From NCBI GenBank assembly GCA_947184155.2, contig CAMXCT020001425.1, positions 18,501 to 82,500 on the forward strand: a stretch of DNA of 64,000 nucleotides, written 5' to 3'. Positions 1-11,545 of the stretch are shown here, piece after piece (position 1 is the stretch's first letter; every line of letters begins with the position of its first letter). The DNA comes from Cladocopium goreaui (lineage: Eukaryota; Sar; Dinophyceae; Suessiales; Symbiodiniaceae). Made by a program: the position numbers and the translations under genes. The notes under the pieces were generated by a model. It did no database searches. It had not been told where the DNA came from and saw nothing but the letters and a program-made list of their open reading frames with translations.

Positions 1-289
1 TAAAATGATCCGGAATGCTGACATGGTGTATATGTGCAGTGAATCCAATGAACATCACCAAAGAATCACCCATTTCGTGCCTGCATTAACCCTTGGGTAT
101 TTCAACTTGATACATCAATGACGCCCAAGATGCTGGTCTAGTCCAGACTTCACAGTGAGTGCCACCGGTGTACCTGCACATCTGTGAGATCAATCCTGAT
201 CCTTCTTGAGCTTTGAAATTCAAGGGCAAATTGGAAGCCTTCTTACTTGTTCCCTTCAATATCATCCACGGTGTTTCTGCAGATCCACA

Positions 290-491
290 TTATGACCAGC
301 TTGATGCAGAACTCTGAAAATTCTGGAAAAAGGGCACTCGATGCCCACGCATCTCGGCTCGTTCCGGCAGTTGCTCTCACATTCCTGTGTTTTTCCCAAA
401 CTGTAGGAGTCAGAAGTCATGCTCATTGAATGGTTCATTGACTTTGGTTGAACCTGAGACCTTTCGCAGTCTGCAGTTGCCCAGTTGCACC
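290..491 (-). CDS. Cys-rich exon, PAN-like, leftmost seen
   Basis: After CCCAG at 492-493 the frame reads [20 protein letters not shown] and later [20 protein letters not shown]. The second part has the EC-x3-C-x5-C-x4-C spacing seen in the 2,606-2,728 exon, so the module is repeated. A possible GT donor lies at about 290. The gene is open at the left edge of the window. Confidence 0.42.
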
Positions 492-3400
492 CTGGGGTCC
501 CCAGGCTGCCAAGTATCATCCAGGCTGGACACCGAGGTGAGGGTCTGGGCAACGAGATGGGTACCATTGAGGGAGTCAAGCGTTTGTTTTCACCAATGTT
601 CCCAAAAAAACTCCATCATTGTCCGAAAATTGTCCCATCATTTCCAATTGCCATCAATGATACATGAGCTATCACTGCGATATTTCTGGTGCCACCACCT
701 CGCCGTCATCGATATATATATATATATATACATACATATGTAGAATTAAAAAATACCATATATGGTGATATGTATATATACATATATACATGTTACATGT
801 GTGTGTGTGTGTGTCAAGTGCCATATATAATAATCACCATATATATACGTAGAGATATTGAAGTGCCAAGAGTTTGAGAACTACAATCCAACCAACATCG
901 CGGCATATTGCTACCTTGGGGGATGTGTGGGTATGGGTGACAGTTCTCGCATAAACCACAGAAACGAAAAGATTTGATGGTTGATCATTGTTGACAAGAA
1001 GCATCCAATTTTCAACAACATCTTCTCTCAAATATATATATATATGTATATACACAATCGCCATCGACATGGGTATAGGTCAAAATGATTGTGTAAAAGT
1101 TTGGAGCCGCTCTGTGCCAACAAAGTGCGTAGTAGGCAGCTGAGTTGTCGCTCGATGTGGCTCCGCGGCAACACCGTCCCTGGCCACCGTCCACACCCTC
1201 AAAGTGAGACCTCAGCCCACAGAAAATCCACGGCTTTGGGGACAGCCCAATAGGTAGGTAACAACCGAAAAGTTTCAAAGTTTGCTGAAAAATCACCATT
1301 TTGAATAGGCCACAAATTCATCGTGTTCCATAGCTATATTGGCTTACTGGAGGATAAGTTGCTTTGTAAAAGTGTGTGTGTGTGTTTACGCTAGCTGGGG
1401 CTTATGGATCCTGGGTATATCATCTGCAGCGCAGATTATCATAAATCAATTTATAAGTAGAACCGGCTGGAGTTTCACCTTATGGGAGAAAGGGCATGAA
1501 ACATCATAAAATTAAAATGAGATGGAAGTTATCAAGTTTGACCATGGATGCTCTGTGCATCTCTGCGCATTCAGGCGCAACGCGCGAGGGTGTAGCCAGT
1601 GGGCAAGCCCCGAAATTCAGGTCCAAACTGGTTGAATCAATGCTTGCTGCGCCACAGCAGCATGTGAGACCCTTTCTCTTAAGATCTCTAAAGTATGTTT
1701 CATTGCGTAACTCCCAGCCAACGAGGAGAATGACAATTTGCGGGAGCCTTGGTTGCTTCTGTCATAGTTTGTCTTATACCGGCCTTACTCTCCTCGCTTG
1801 GATATTCCCGATATTGCTATCCATGTCAGCAGCTTTGTCCTCCTTCCGAACCGGTTCATGATTGATATTTAAATTGATATTGATATTCATCATCGTCGTC
1901 GTCGTGGTCGTCATCATCACCATCACCAGCACCACCAGCACCACCAGCACCACCAGCACCACCAGCACCACCAGCACCACCAGCACCACCATCAACATCA
2001 CCATCACCATCAGTACATATTCTTATCATGATCGTTATCATCATTATCATCAATCATGTGATTATGTGCGAGACTAAGATTTGTTAGTGCTCCCTTCTTC
2101 TAATCATAACTTATATGCCAACCACTTACATACTACTTGGACGGTGACCCCAGCAACCTTCTCAACGACTTGAACCCAGCATCGGGGCCGCATCACTTTG
2201 TGCATCATACCTGCCGCAGGGACAAGCAGAGTCACTGGTGCGTCAATCCCTCCAAATGGGAATGACTCAACCTGACTGAACCCCAAAAAAGGGTCATTGA
2301 AGAGCAAACATGTCTACAGTTGAAATCATTTTGCTGCCGTCTACTTGGGTCACATTGGAGGGGGGTGGCCTGATCACAAGTGGTGGATGTTGGCCTCATT
2401 CACATGCAAAAACCCAAGGTGGCATTTCCCATTCCAAACTGTTTCTCCGGTTCTGCCGTTCATGGAGAACTTTTATCGCTGAGACCCAAAAAGGCACCCC
2501 AAGAGCTGCGAAAAACTGCATCTGTGGTTTTCCCTGCTTGGTTCCCCCTTCCTTTTTCCTGTCCCCCTAGAATTCAGTGTCAAAACTGGGCCCAACTGTC
2601 ACCGCCTGTAGCACTGGTCAGCAAAGCGGTAATTAGCGCAGCTGGCATCTGCTCGGCAGCGCGCACGGCACTCTGCTTCGGTGCTGGCCCCAGCATCCAC
2701 CACCGCCACGCTCTGACAGAGAACGGCTCTGGGAAGCACCACCAGATGGGATTCCAGACTCTTGAATAAAATGTGCAAGAAACTCATGTTGAATTATCTT
2801 TCTATGAAAACCCGGACATGATAGGAACCCAAACTGCCAGAACTCTTGTCCAACTTTTTTCTCGGGAAATCTGTTCTAGCTAATTCTGTGTGCGGATTTC
2901 AATCACAAGGTCTGGTCGCTTGTTAGCCTATATGCTGTATTTCCAACTTGGTGATGGCTACCCCCTGCATCAATAGAAATTATGTAAGAATATGATCAGA
3001 ATATGTCCACCTGGATATCACAGAAGTCACCCATTGACCTATCAAAACAAGGCTTCATTCCAGAAATATCGCGACCAATCCCATAACACCGAGCCTTTTT
3101 CAGAATCTGTGGAGACCAGCAGTAGACGTCTTGCACGTCGATGACCATAGTTGTTTCAACCTTGGAAACGGCCACACAGCCCAGAAAGGCTAAGAGAAAA
3201 TGTATTGGTATTGCCTACCAACAAAAAAAGATCTTGCCAGTTTCGTTTTATGATTGGATGCAGCTTCAAAGTGGTGTAGCCATTGTGTAGCCTATTGAAA
3301 TCAATGTCGTTTCAGCCCAGCGGCTGGTGCTATCATCGGATCAGGGAAGATGCCAAAAATCCGACAGCTGCAAGTAATGACCTGGCAGTTTTTGGGTCCT

Positions 3401-6400
3401 TTTAGGGGTGGATTTGATGGACAGTGGAGAACCGAAAATCCATTGATAGAGAACCAGTGTTTTTGCGCCCTGGGATAGAGAAGGGAAAGATGGGAAAGTC
3501 CTAAAGTACCATCAAGAATGTAGGATTTAGGATTTTAAGTTTTCTGATGCTTTTTGCATTCAAACATATTCTAGTAAAGGCAAGGTTGCAGCACAAGATG
3601 CGCATCACTACTGGCATCCCATTGCAAACTGACCCGCCTTGCGTGTTGAGCCAGAGACGTCCAAAGCATCAAAGACAGCACCTGGGGGCATGGGTTTGTC
3701 CAGAAGGGTGAGGGAGGTCTCCACTTTGATGACCCTTTGAAAGTCATATAGTCATATAACCCACTGGAATCATTTCCAAACAAACCCACATGACAGATAT
3801 GTGATGAGATGTGTGGTTGGAAACCTGGTGGGCCTCAGGCCCAGGAAATTCCCAAACAAGAGCGGTTCAGAAGGCGCCTTTTACAATTTGAGGTGTTAGA
3901 GGAGGATTCATCGCAGAGAGTGCTTTCAAAGTGCGCATTCCCAGCAATATGGATTATGTGTCTTCTGCCCGAAAAGAAGTAGCTCGCGATTCTTCGGGAA
4001 ATCTGTCAGATGCAAGGCACTCAGGGCGCTTTCCGGCGCCACAATGACTTGCCCATCCTCGCCAATTTCCAGGATTTCATAGCCATCAAGGAAACCTGGT
4101 CAGGAGGACAAGGTTACAGTCCTTACCTAAAAAAAGAGATAAAATGATGGGATGAAAGAGGCAGTGGTTGGAATTCAAGACCCCCAGGCCCCAGGCCCAG
4201 GACCACCGAAGTTTGTTGATTACCCCATTCAAGGCAGAATTTGGGGGCCTCCCAATCTTGAATGATCTTGACAAACACATCCCTAAAAGGTAGGCGAAAC
4301 ACCTCTTTTTGAGAGCATCCACGGGACTGTCTCCAAACTCAAACGAACTGTAGGAAACTATCATGGACTGAAGATTCTTGTTACAATCATTAAATCATAG
4401 ATGGATTGCAGAAGGTTCCAATCACCAAGAAAGAGAAAGGCAAACCTCTGCTTTTATTTCCAAATGCATGTTGAATTGGATTCAACCTGCAACCTCTGAT
4501 CATCATTCGGCCGAGAGGCCCATGCTGAGAACCGGATCGAAGGTGAATTTGGTGCTGGGCAAAGCGCCACTAACGCTGCATGCCATGCGGTAGGTCCTAG
4601 TGGCGGTCCAGCGGTTCAGCGCCCGCGGGACATATAGACGGTATGATACGAGGTTGAAACACAGATTCAAAAAGAATGAGAGCGAGAGAGAGAGAGAGAA
4701 ACACAGTGAGAGGGATGTAGATCTACCTGCCTAGCAAGCAAATAACATTGGCAACATGTCCGAGAAAAATCTGCTGCTGAGGCACCATGGTTTCATCAAG
4801 CCCTGATCGCTAGGGATCTTCACAGTCAAAGGCAGCACCTCTTCGCCCAGGCTTACTTTGACGTGGCCCAAGCTGTACCTGGGCATGATCGTGAGTCGTG
4901 AGAATTATGCGTGTGATGACCATAAACATCACCACCATCACCATGACCATTGCCATCACGAGAACGACCCTTGCAGCATATCAAATCACATCGATGCTGT
5001 TCAACTGGACCTTATCTCAAAATCTAAAGAATAACTACAGCTGGAACGCTGAGGCACAAAGGACAACCATGGTTTTGTATGGTCTTGGTATAAAATGGTC
5101 AACCATGTGTACCAAATGTATAACTGTATAACCATGTTGGACCATGTTTCTATGATTTTCCACGGATGCCACAGGTGATCCCCTTAGGTTGACACTCCAA
5201 GTTTGGCCATGGTCTTGGCCGGATGGATGCAAAACTGGTCTTGTGCCTTGGCAGAAATCTTCAACTATATAGGATCAGTTTCAGCACAAAATGAAGTACA
5301 AAAATATCGTCAAGAGATCTGTCAATTTTGTCTGATGTTCAACAATGGCCTCCAAGAACCTTGGAGTCTGTAGTCCAGCGAATCGCTAAACTAACCATCT
5401 GATTTTCAACCAAACTGCCCAATGTTTCATCATTGCACCTCAAATCATCTCCTGGGCATGGTCCAACTGTCCAAAGCTGTGGTGTCTGTGTGTAAGGCGC
5501 GGGTCTAAGGCACGTCTTTGGCCAAGGCGCGCCGTAAAACGGTAAAACCGTAAGACGGTAAATTCCATTGTTCCCGGGAAACGCCCGTAAAACGATAAAT
5601 TTGGTAAATTTCCAAAATTTACCGTAAACAAAATTTACCGTAAAACGGTAAAACCGTAAATTTCCAAAATTTACCGTAAACAAAATTTACCGTAAACCGG
5701 TAAAACCGTAAATTGGTAAATTTGGTGTGCTAAGGGGATAAGTGCATTTTTGGTTGCACAACATGGCTGCAGCCGCATGTTTTGTGCAGCACATTTGTTC
5801 TCAGTAGTCTGCAACGCCAATCCATCTATCTATCTACCAATCCATCTATCTCTCTCTCATCCGTCTATCTAACTATCTATCTATCCATCTGTCTATCTAT
5901 CTATCTATCATCCATCTATCCATCTATCCATCTATCCATCTATCCATTCTATCTATTCTATCGATTCTATCTATTCTTTCTATTCTATCTATCTATCTAT
6001 CCATCTATCTGTCTATCTAACTGTGTGTATCTAGCTATCTACCTATCTACAAATCTACCTATCTACATCTCTACATATTTACCTATCTATGTATCTATCT
6101 ATCTGTCTATCTATCTAGCTGCCTATCCATCCATCTGTCTGTCTATCTATCCATCTGTCTATCTATGTATCCATCGATCCATCTATTCTATCCATCTATC
6201 CATCTATCCATCTAGTCTATCTATCCATTCTTTCTATTCTATTCTATTCTATTCTATTCTTTTCTATTCTATTCTATCTATTCTATCCAATCTATCTATC
6301 TAACTATCTATCTAACTATCTATCTATCTATCTATCTATTTATCTATCTATCTATCTAACCATCTATCTATCTATCTATCTATCTATCCATCTATCCATC

Positions 6401-8982
6401 TACCCATCTACCCATCTATCCATCTATCCATCTATCCATCTATCCATCTATCCATCTGTCCATCTGTCCATCTGTCCATCTATCCATCTATCCATCTAGT
6501 CTATCTATCCATTCCATCTATCCATTCTATCTATCCATTCTATCTATCCATTCTATCTATTCTATCTATTCTATCTATCTATCTATCTATCCATCTATCC
6601 ATCTATCCATCTATCCATCTATCCATCTATCCATCTATCCATCTATCCATCTATCCATCTATCCATCTATCCATCTATCTATCTATCTATCATCTATCCA
6701 TCTATCTGTCTATCTAACTGTGTGTATCTAGCTATCTACCTATCTACAAATCTACCTATCTACATCTCTACATATTTACCTATCTATGTATCTATCTATC
6801 TATCTATCTGTCTATCTATCTATCTATCTATCCATCTATCTATCTATCTATCTATCTGTTTTTTGTACATTTCGACTTCGAAATGTGAATCGCGCCACAA
6901 CGGCGTGCAATCTTTCATCTCTCATCTGGCCAGATGGCGGTAAATTCGTAAAGTCGTGGACCCAGCATTTTACCGATTTACCGAATTTACCGAATTTACC
7001 TCGTCCGGACGTATCGAAATTTACCATTTTACCGATTTACCCAATTTACCATGGCCCGAAGAGCGGCGAAATTTACCAATTTACCGATTTACCGAATTTA
7101 CCATTGCCCGGAGAGCGGCGAAATTTACCAATTTACTGATTTACCAAATTTACCACTGCCCGGAGAGCGTTCTCTCCTTAGCATCATGCCTTACACAGTG
7201 ACGGCTTAGCCAACTAAGATTCCAACTGTTTGCCCTGCTTCCAGGCTGTCACGGTACACACTGCGCCATCTTGCCCGAAGAACTTGTCATCTGCCACTGA
7301 CAAACCGCCTCTGGTGCTCAAATGAACGGGTCAAGTTTCGGTTTCAAGAATGGTGATCACTTCTGACCAACGGTGAAACACCTTTTTCAATCTGATGTGG
7401 ATTTTCACTGTGCGCCTTTGGATTTGTAAAGATAAACCATTTGCGATTTGACATCCCTCCCCAGGCACCTTGTGATGAAGTGTCACTGGCATATGTCAAA
7501 TGTCCACTTTCCGAGTTGATAGAGAGCCAGCTGATTTCTGGCGCACAGCCCAATGCAAATTTGGACCAGCCACTGCCCGTAAGGACTGGCTGCTCAACAT
7601 CCCCGTTGTGGAACAAGAGAGTGCCAGATTTGTAAGTCAACTGGTCCGCTGCAACTACCACGATAGCTGTGGTACTGACTGCTGCAGTTTGATGGGCTGT
7701 GACTTCACACTCAAACGAAAAGGCTTCGGTGGGCTTCGCACGGCCTGCATGGCTGATCAGCAACAAAGGGGAATCACACAAGAAAGGGAATCAACAAAAA
7801 AAGACAGAACATTAGCAAACCAGAGGAATCAGAAAATTAAAAGGCAAAAGTGTAGGCATCATACCAAAAATGACCTTCATATAATCATATAGGTGGTCTA
7901 TACTTCGCTGCTTGGCACCAGCCTGATATATATGAAATTGTTCCCGTTGTGCTGTCCATAGTGAGGTTATGCGCTGCTAATTCACATGCCACATCAATGG
8001 TGTAGCGGTCAGCCGTGCGCGGTTCAGGTAAGATGCTGATGTCTGAATCCAAGGCCCATCGAACGTTGGGATAAGAAAAAGGTGTGGGTGTGACTGCTCC
8101 TCCACCACACTGACAGCAAGCCTCGTTGCTGCTCTGGCCCCTTACCTTCTCATCATTGCACTCGCTTTGAGCCAATTGGAAACAAGACCTGCCTGTCAGG
8201 CTAAGCCAACCGCTTGAACTGCTACAGGCCATGCATGCCCCATCGCGGATCACAAATCCATCTTGACATTTCTGGCAAGAAGTCCCCGAAAAGGAAGCGC
8301 AGCCCGCACAAGATCGGCTTGAAGCCGGGCAGCATGTGCTGGTCGCGCCCGATGCACCAAAGTCCATCACTTTGTATTGGCCCGTTGGGCAAGTGGCGGC
8401 TGAAGCACTTGCATTGGACTGGACTTTTTGCGACCTCATTTTCAACAAGGAGTCTCTGGAACCAATCCGTGTCCCAACCTTTGGCTTTGCTGCCGCACGG
8501 GTCATGCGCTTGCAAGCCGGATTGAGATCACCTGAGGTGTCATTCTGGAGCTGAGCCAGCAAGGCCGTGATCCTCGGACTAAAGCCAGGGACTTGGTCGA
8601 AGTTGTCTTCAATGCCAGCTACCTGATCACAGCCCCCGGTGTAACCATACCAGGAAAAAAATCGTGGTTGGGAACCGATCATCTCTCAGACTTGATTCTT
8701 TCTGGAAACAATTATAGTTATAATATTTTTATTTCCAGCGGATCATCCTCGCTTGCCAACATACTGGGGTGCAACAACCACAGCTGTGTGATTCCAACCC
8801 GCCTCCGGCACAAAGTCTTCGCCATCGATCATCGCCATGCTGCGTTTTGCTTGGAGCAAACTGCCTGCCTTCGCATGCTCTTTGCAAGCTGTCCCATCCA
8901 CGCCTGCAACCCTCTGTACGAGGTTGGCAAGGGCCAAGGTGGCAAAGAGAGCCCATGGCCCAAATATGAAAGAGTCGCCCAT
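290..8982 (-). CDS. Multi-exon gene for a large secreted cysteine-rich protein (partial, gene-level entry)
   Basis: A series of short open segments on the minus strand, many bounded by AG acceptors and GT or GC donors, reads as one split gene. It starts with a hydrophobic signal sequence at 8,982 and continues beyond base 1. Recognised exon-like segments are near 8757-8982, 7923-8684, 7469-7741, 7213-7316, 4786-4878, 4530-4596, 3960-4095, 3640-3730, 3011-3160, 2606-2728, 2134-2271, 1090-1200 and 290-491. Several have cysteine spacing like PAN/Apple or EGF-like modules, and others look like Ig-like beta-sandwich repeats. The product is probably secreted or anchored at the cell surface. Family identity is not established. 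Exon joins are inferred by eye; phases agree for some pairs (2134-2271 and 3011-3160 both have whole codons) and are unresolved for others. The intron at 4,879-7,212 holds the tetranucleotide array. Confidence 0.5.
700..870. repeat. AT and GT dinucleotide tracts in an intron
   Basis: Runs of TATATA (about 708-735 and 770-785) and GTGTGT (798-816) with AT-rich surroundings. Further short tracts lie at 1,031-1,048 and 1,370-1,387. They fall between exon-like segments and carry no gene. Confidence 0.7.
1090..1200 (-). CDS. Possible exon
   Basis: The frame contains [20 protein letters not shown] and [16 protein letters not shown] with three cysteines. It fits the gene's style, but no convincing splice sites decide its ends. 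Confidence 0.28.
1890..2005. repeat. Trinucleotide-based repeat CACCAG/CAT
   Basis: About thirteen tandem CACCAGCAC-type units embedded in TCATCG/ATCACC triplets. The open frames on both strands here (poly-ST, poly-VVL) are only a product of the triplet period. Confidence 0.85.
2134..2271 (-). CDS. Exon of 46 codons
   Basis: Bounded by a GTCAG acceptor and a strong GTATGTAAG donor, phase 0 on both sides. It encodes [20 protein letters not shown], then [20 protein letters not shown], a strand-rich piece with one cysteine. No family recognised. Confidence 0.45.
2606..2728 (-). CDS. Exon with PAN/Apple-like cysteine pattern
   Basis: The frame reads [20 protein letters not shown] followed by [19 protein letters not shown]. 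The spacing C..(15)..C...C.....C........C resembles the core of PAN/Apple-type adhesion modules (E-C-x3-C-x5-C-x-Y). A GC donor follows TACAG at 2,605; the acceptor is TTCCCAG at 2,729. Confidence 0.45.
3011..3160 (-). CDS. Exon of 50 codons with clean splice sites
   Basis: CCAAG precedes and CCAG then GTGGAC follows, giving a 150-base exon in phase 0 at both ends. It encodes [20 protein letters not shown], then [20 protein letters not shown] and [10 protein letters not shown], with four cysteines in a short module. It is the best-supported small exon of the gene. Cysteine spacing suggests a small disulfide-bonded extracellular domain. Confidence 0.5.
3640..3730 (-). CDS. Exon-like segment
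   Basis: The frame reads [20 protein letters not shown] and [18 protein letters not shown] before a stop. It begins like the 3,011-3,160 exon (VETT) and the 2,134-2,271 exon (VESF), hinting at repeated modules. A possible GT donor lies within AAGGCGGGTCAG near 3,645. Confidence 0.35.
3960..4095 (-). CDS. Exon-like segment
   Basis: Preceded by ACCAG (acceptor at 4,096-4,097) the frame reads [20 protein letters not shown], then [20 protein letters not shown], and stays open to about 3,928. This is good coding-like sequence with no family match that I recognise. The donor is unclear. Confidence 0.4.
4530..4596 (-). CDS. Short exon-like segment
   Basis: After CTAG at 4,597 the frame reads [20 protein letters not shown] and continues [10 protein letters not shown] to a stop. 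The composition (Cys, Ser, Gly and strand-like residues) fits the neighbouring extracellular exons. The donor site is not clear. Confidence 0.35.
4786..4878 (-). CDS. Short exon, 93 bases
   Basis: CCCAG precedes the segment and a GT donor (ATG then GTGCC) follows it. It encodes [20 protein letters not shown] followed by [11 protein letters not shown], an alternating hydrophobic pattern typical of beta strands. Intron phases are 1 at entry and 2 at exit. No domain family recognised. Confidence 0.45.
5525..5730. repeat. GGTAAA/TTTACCG repeat block, left of microsatellite
   Basis: Many copies of CGGTAAA and its complement TTTACCG packed in both orientations (for example AAATTTACCGTAAAC twice). 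The same word family recurs at 6,940-7,165 on the other side of the tetranucleotide array, there mainly as TTTACC. Confidence 0.75.
5816..6865. repeat. 1-kb (TCTA/TCCA)n tetranucleotide array
   Basis: Long array of TCTA with TCCA, TTCTA and GTCTA variants. A variant stretch containing GTGTGTATCTAGCTATC and the following ~80 bases occurs twice (from about 6,020 and from about 6,719), so ~700 bases were duplicated inside the array. It lies in a large intron of the minus-strand gene. Open frames here are repeat artefacts. Confidence 0.9.
6940..7165. repeat. TTTACCG repeat block, right of microsatellite
   Basis: Repeated TTTACCGATTTACCGAATTT units mixed with a ~45-base unit containing CCGGAGAGCGGCGAAATT. 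It pairs with the 5,525-5,730 block as an inverted bracket around the tetranucleotide array. Confidence 0.75.
7213..7316 (-). CDS. Exon-like segment of the same repeat family
   Basis: The frame reads [17 protein letters not shown] and then [12 protein letters not shown]. The CTVTA motif matches the CEVTA of the previous exon, suggesting another copy of the same domain. An AG precedes it at 7,317-7,318, but the phase does not fit the previous donor exactly, so the boundaries are uncertain. Confidence 0.35.
7469..7741 (-). CDS. Exon: second Ig-like repeat
   Basis: Open frame with [20 protein letters not shown] and later [20 protein letters not shown]. The two cysteines and the WLSIN..SG pattern repeat the module at the end of the previous exon, so this is a tandem extracellular domain. 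A GT donor follows at 7,468 (CAAG then GTGCC). The acceptor is one of two AGs close to 7,735-7,745. Confidence 0.5.
7923..8684 (-). CDS. Large exon: Cys-rich module plus Ig-like repeat
   Basis: An open frame of about 250 residues. The centre is cysteine-rich, with [12 protein letters not shown] and spaced cysteines in [19 protein letters not shown], resembling an EGF-like or furin-like stalk. The end, with [16 protein letters not shown] and [12 protein letters not shown], resembles the strand pattern of Ig-like or cadherin-like repeats (a TG-I-S motif). TGA lies upstream in frame just before the ATG at 8,682, so the exon must be entered by splicing, probably at the AG at 8,685-8,686. The end could be a GC donor at 7,922 or a GT donor a few bases further; both can join the next exon in frame. 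Function not recognised. Confidence 0.55.
8757..8982 (-). CDS. First exon: signal peptide
   Basis: The reading frame begins with ATG at 8,982 and gives [20 protein letters not shown], a typical hydrophobic secretion signal, followed by a polar stretch with SLLQAKRS. An upstream in-frame Met at 9,051 gives a longer N-terminus without an obvious signal at its very start, so 8,982 is preferred. The exon appears to end at a GC donor (GCAAGC at 8,756), leaving a 72-base intron before the next segment. GC donors are common in dinoflagellates. Product unknown beyond being exported. Confidence 0.5.
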
Positions 8983-9109
8983 CTCGGGCAGCCAGTAGTA
9001 GCAAGTAAAGTGAAATGTGCTAGTTGCACGGGCTCGTGTTCGTTCACACACGGACTTTTGAGCACTGAACGCCGCAGTTTAACGAGCAATGAACGAGGCA
9101 ACGATCAAA

Positions 9110-9246
9110 CATGCTATGCTATGCTAGGCTAGGCTATGCTATGCTATGCTAATGCTATGTTATGCTATGTTATGCCATGCCATGCCATGCCATGCTATGC
9201 CATGCTATGCTATGCTATGCTATGCTATGCTATGTTATGCTATGGT
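9110..9246. repeat. (ATGCT)n pentanucleotide array
   Basis: About 25 units of ATGCT with ATGCC and ATGTT variants, ending at TATGGTTG. It lies just upstream of the signal-peptide exon. Confidence 0.9.
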
Positions 9247-11044
9247 TGTGTGTCCGTGGTGGCAATCGTGAACCTTCCGCTTGGACAACCCACGTGAATC
9301 CAGACATTGCAAAGTGATGCCCCCACTCGTAATTTGGTCTAGAGTCTATATCTAGCCCTGGTCAACCAGAAGTATACCTCCCCTCATTCCCAAGTATCTT
9401 TGTTGCAAACCAACCCATTTGGATAACCATGGCGAACCGCCTTGTACGTAATAAAGCCGGCCTTGCATGTCCTTGCATGTCCTTGCATGTCCAACATCAC
9501 CTTGACAATGTCTGGCGGCCTGGCGGACAAGCCGCGCGGTTGGTCACGGTGGTGTCCATGGCCAGTTCCAACGGAAACATGTGACCAACCACTGGAAATG
9601 CCCGCGCAAAACCATGGATGACAAAAAAATGATGGTGAAGATGGTGGCAGGCATCGCAATGTATACCGGTTTTTGTGTCCAAATAAATTACCCTCGGGAA
9701 AAAATGAATTCAATGGGTCAATGATGTCAATGTCTTGTTACTTGTTCTCAACGGGGTGTTGAATGTTCGCAGCGACCCATTCCTTCGCACTGAATGGCCC
9801 ATCTTCCTGGCCGGGGCCTGCTCATCCTTGAGCCTTCCAGCTGCGAATCCGTCCAACATCAAACGGGAAACATCGCGATCCTGATACAATTATACAAAGC
9901 GTTTGCCAACCAACGATGGCCAACGCCAACACTCCCTCCGATTCTTCCTGTTTTTCAGAGTTTTCACAGCTGTTGGTTCCATTTTTTTGATCTGACAACC
10001 AAAATGCGCAGACAACAAAAAAACAACCTTATGTACATAAAAATACAAAACCGACCAAAATATTGCGAAACCACTCACGCAGTAAAAACATGCGTTCCAA
10101 TTTTGAAATGTATATGCCCGCAAAAGCAACAACCGCTTATGACCTGCCAGCACACTATGTTCCGAAACCTCTGCAGTGTTCAGGTGCGTGCGCGGGCTGG
10201 AATCAAAGTGCGTTCCATTTTTTTTTTTATGTATTTTTTTTGCTGCATGCGTAATGGGGGTCCGCGAGACCGGTTGTTTCAAACAAAGCGCACGCGCGCG
10301 CTGACATCATGTTGGTAGATTTGGTAAAGCAAGCATGCAACTCGCATGCCCAATCCCGCATATTAAAAAAAACATGGCCCGTCCGCAGGGCAAAAATTCA
10401 TGGCCAGAATTTCATGGCCAAGATGTGAATAGCGTTGCCTAATCATAATTTTCCTGCGTTGTCCAACAACACACAACTGTCATTGTTGTAGGGGCGTCTG
10501 CCACGCATGTGGCTTTTTTCAACCCAGGGCGCCACACGTTGATAGTTTATACTGATACTGTACGTTTGCAAACGCCTACACTGCAAGGTTCCATTAGTGA
10601 GCATGCGGTTTGTATTCTCCCGACGCGTCTCCATTTCAAATTCTGCTCGCACGCTTCTCCGGACAGATGTTTTCAATTGTTTTCATGTTTTGGCATCCCC
10701 CACGTACAGTTCGCTGGATGCTTTGCGGCCGGCTTTATACAGAATAGCCTGGTATAAACCGGAACGGCCACATCATTGGAGTTTATGAAGTGGAAATCCA
10801 ACATGTGTTGGCTATAAGGTTAAAAACAGTGGCACGATAATGTGGATTTCCTACTAGACAACGATTGCTGTAATATCGTTTTTTCTTAATCACATCGATG
10901 GAAGCACCGACATAACCTTGACTTTAAGGGAATATCATAGGTCTCTTCTATGGTGAACCTAAAAGACATCGAAACCGAACGAAACCGACAGCCACACAAA
11001 TATCGATATCGAAGTCGTTAACAACATCGACGTAACATCGACAA

Positions 11045-11545
11045 AGTTTTTTTCAGGAGTATAACCCGGCCAAACCATTTTATAGAGGCATTCTCTGCTC
11101 GGGGGTGGGTACAAAGTGGTCCAACCAACTTCGATTTTTTTTCCGGGGTGCAACCCAGGAAGGCCACTTTATAGAGGCGTTCTCTGCTCAGGAGGCGGTA
11201 AAAAACCGTCCAACCAACATCGATTGGGTTTTTTCCACGGGTGCAACCCGGCAAGGTGACCTTGTAGAGACATTTTCTCTGCTCGGGAAGAGATATAAAG
11301 TGGTCCAACTAACATCGACTAGTTTTTTTCAGGGGTGCAACCCGGCCAAGCTACTTTATAGAGGCATTCTTTGGTCGGGAGTTGGTAAAAAGTAAAAATG
11401 GTCCAACCAACATCGATTGAGTTTTTTCCAGGAGTGCAACCCGGCCGGGCCACTTTATAGAGGCATTCTCTGCTCGGGAAAGGGTATAAAGTGGTCCAAC
11501 TAACATCGATTAGTTTTTGTTCAGGGGTGTAACCCGTTGAGGCCA
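11045..11545. repeat. ~93-base tandem repeat, about 5.5 units
   Basis: Units start with a T run followed by CAGGGGTGCAACCCGGCC, then ACTTTATAGAGGCATTCTC and GTGGTCCAACCAACATCGAT. Starts near 11,047, 11,138, 11,229, 11,325, 11,421 and 11,515. Units differ by several substitutions, so the array is not recent. Confidence 0.85.

Noticed and set aside
1774-2077. Poly-Val/Leu and poly-Ser/Thr ORFs
   Set aside because: Products of a triplet repeat; no start context or non-repeat extension.
5782-6303. 173-residue ORF rich in Ser, Ile, Tyr and Leu
   Set aside because: It is only the translation of the TCTA tetranucleotide array.
6940-7165. Telomere-like repeat
   Set aside because: The unit is TTTACCG/TTTACC, not TTTAGGG, and it is irregular and in both orientations.
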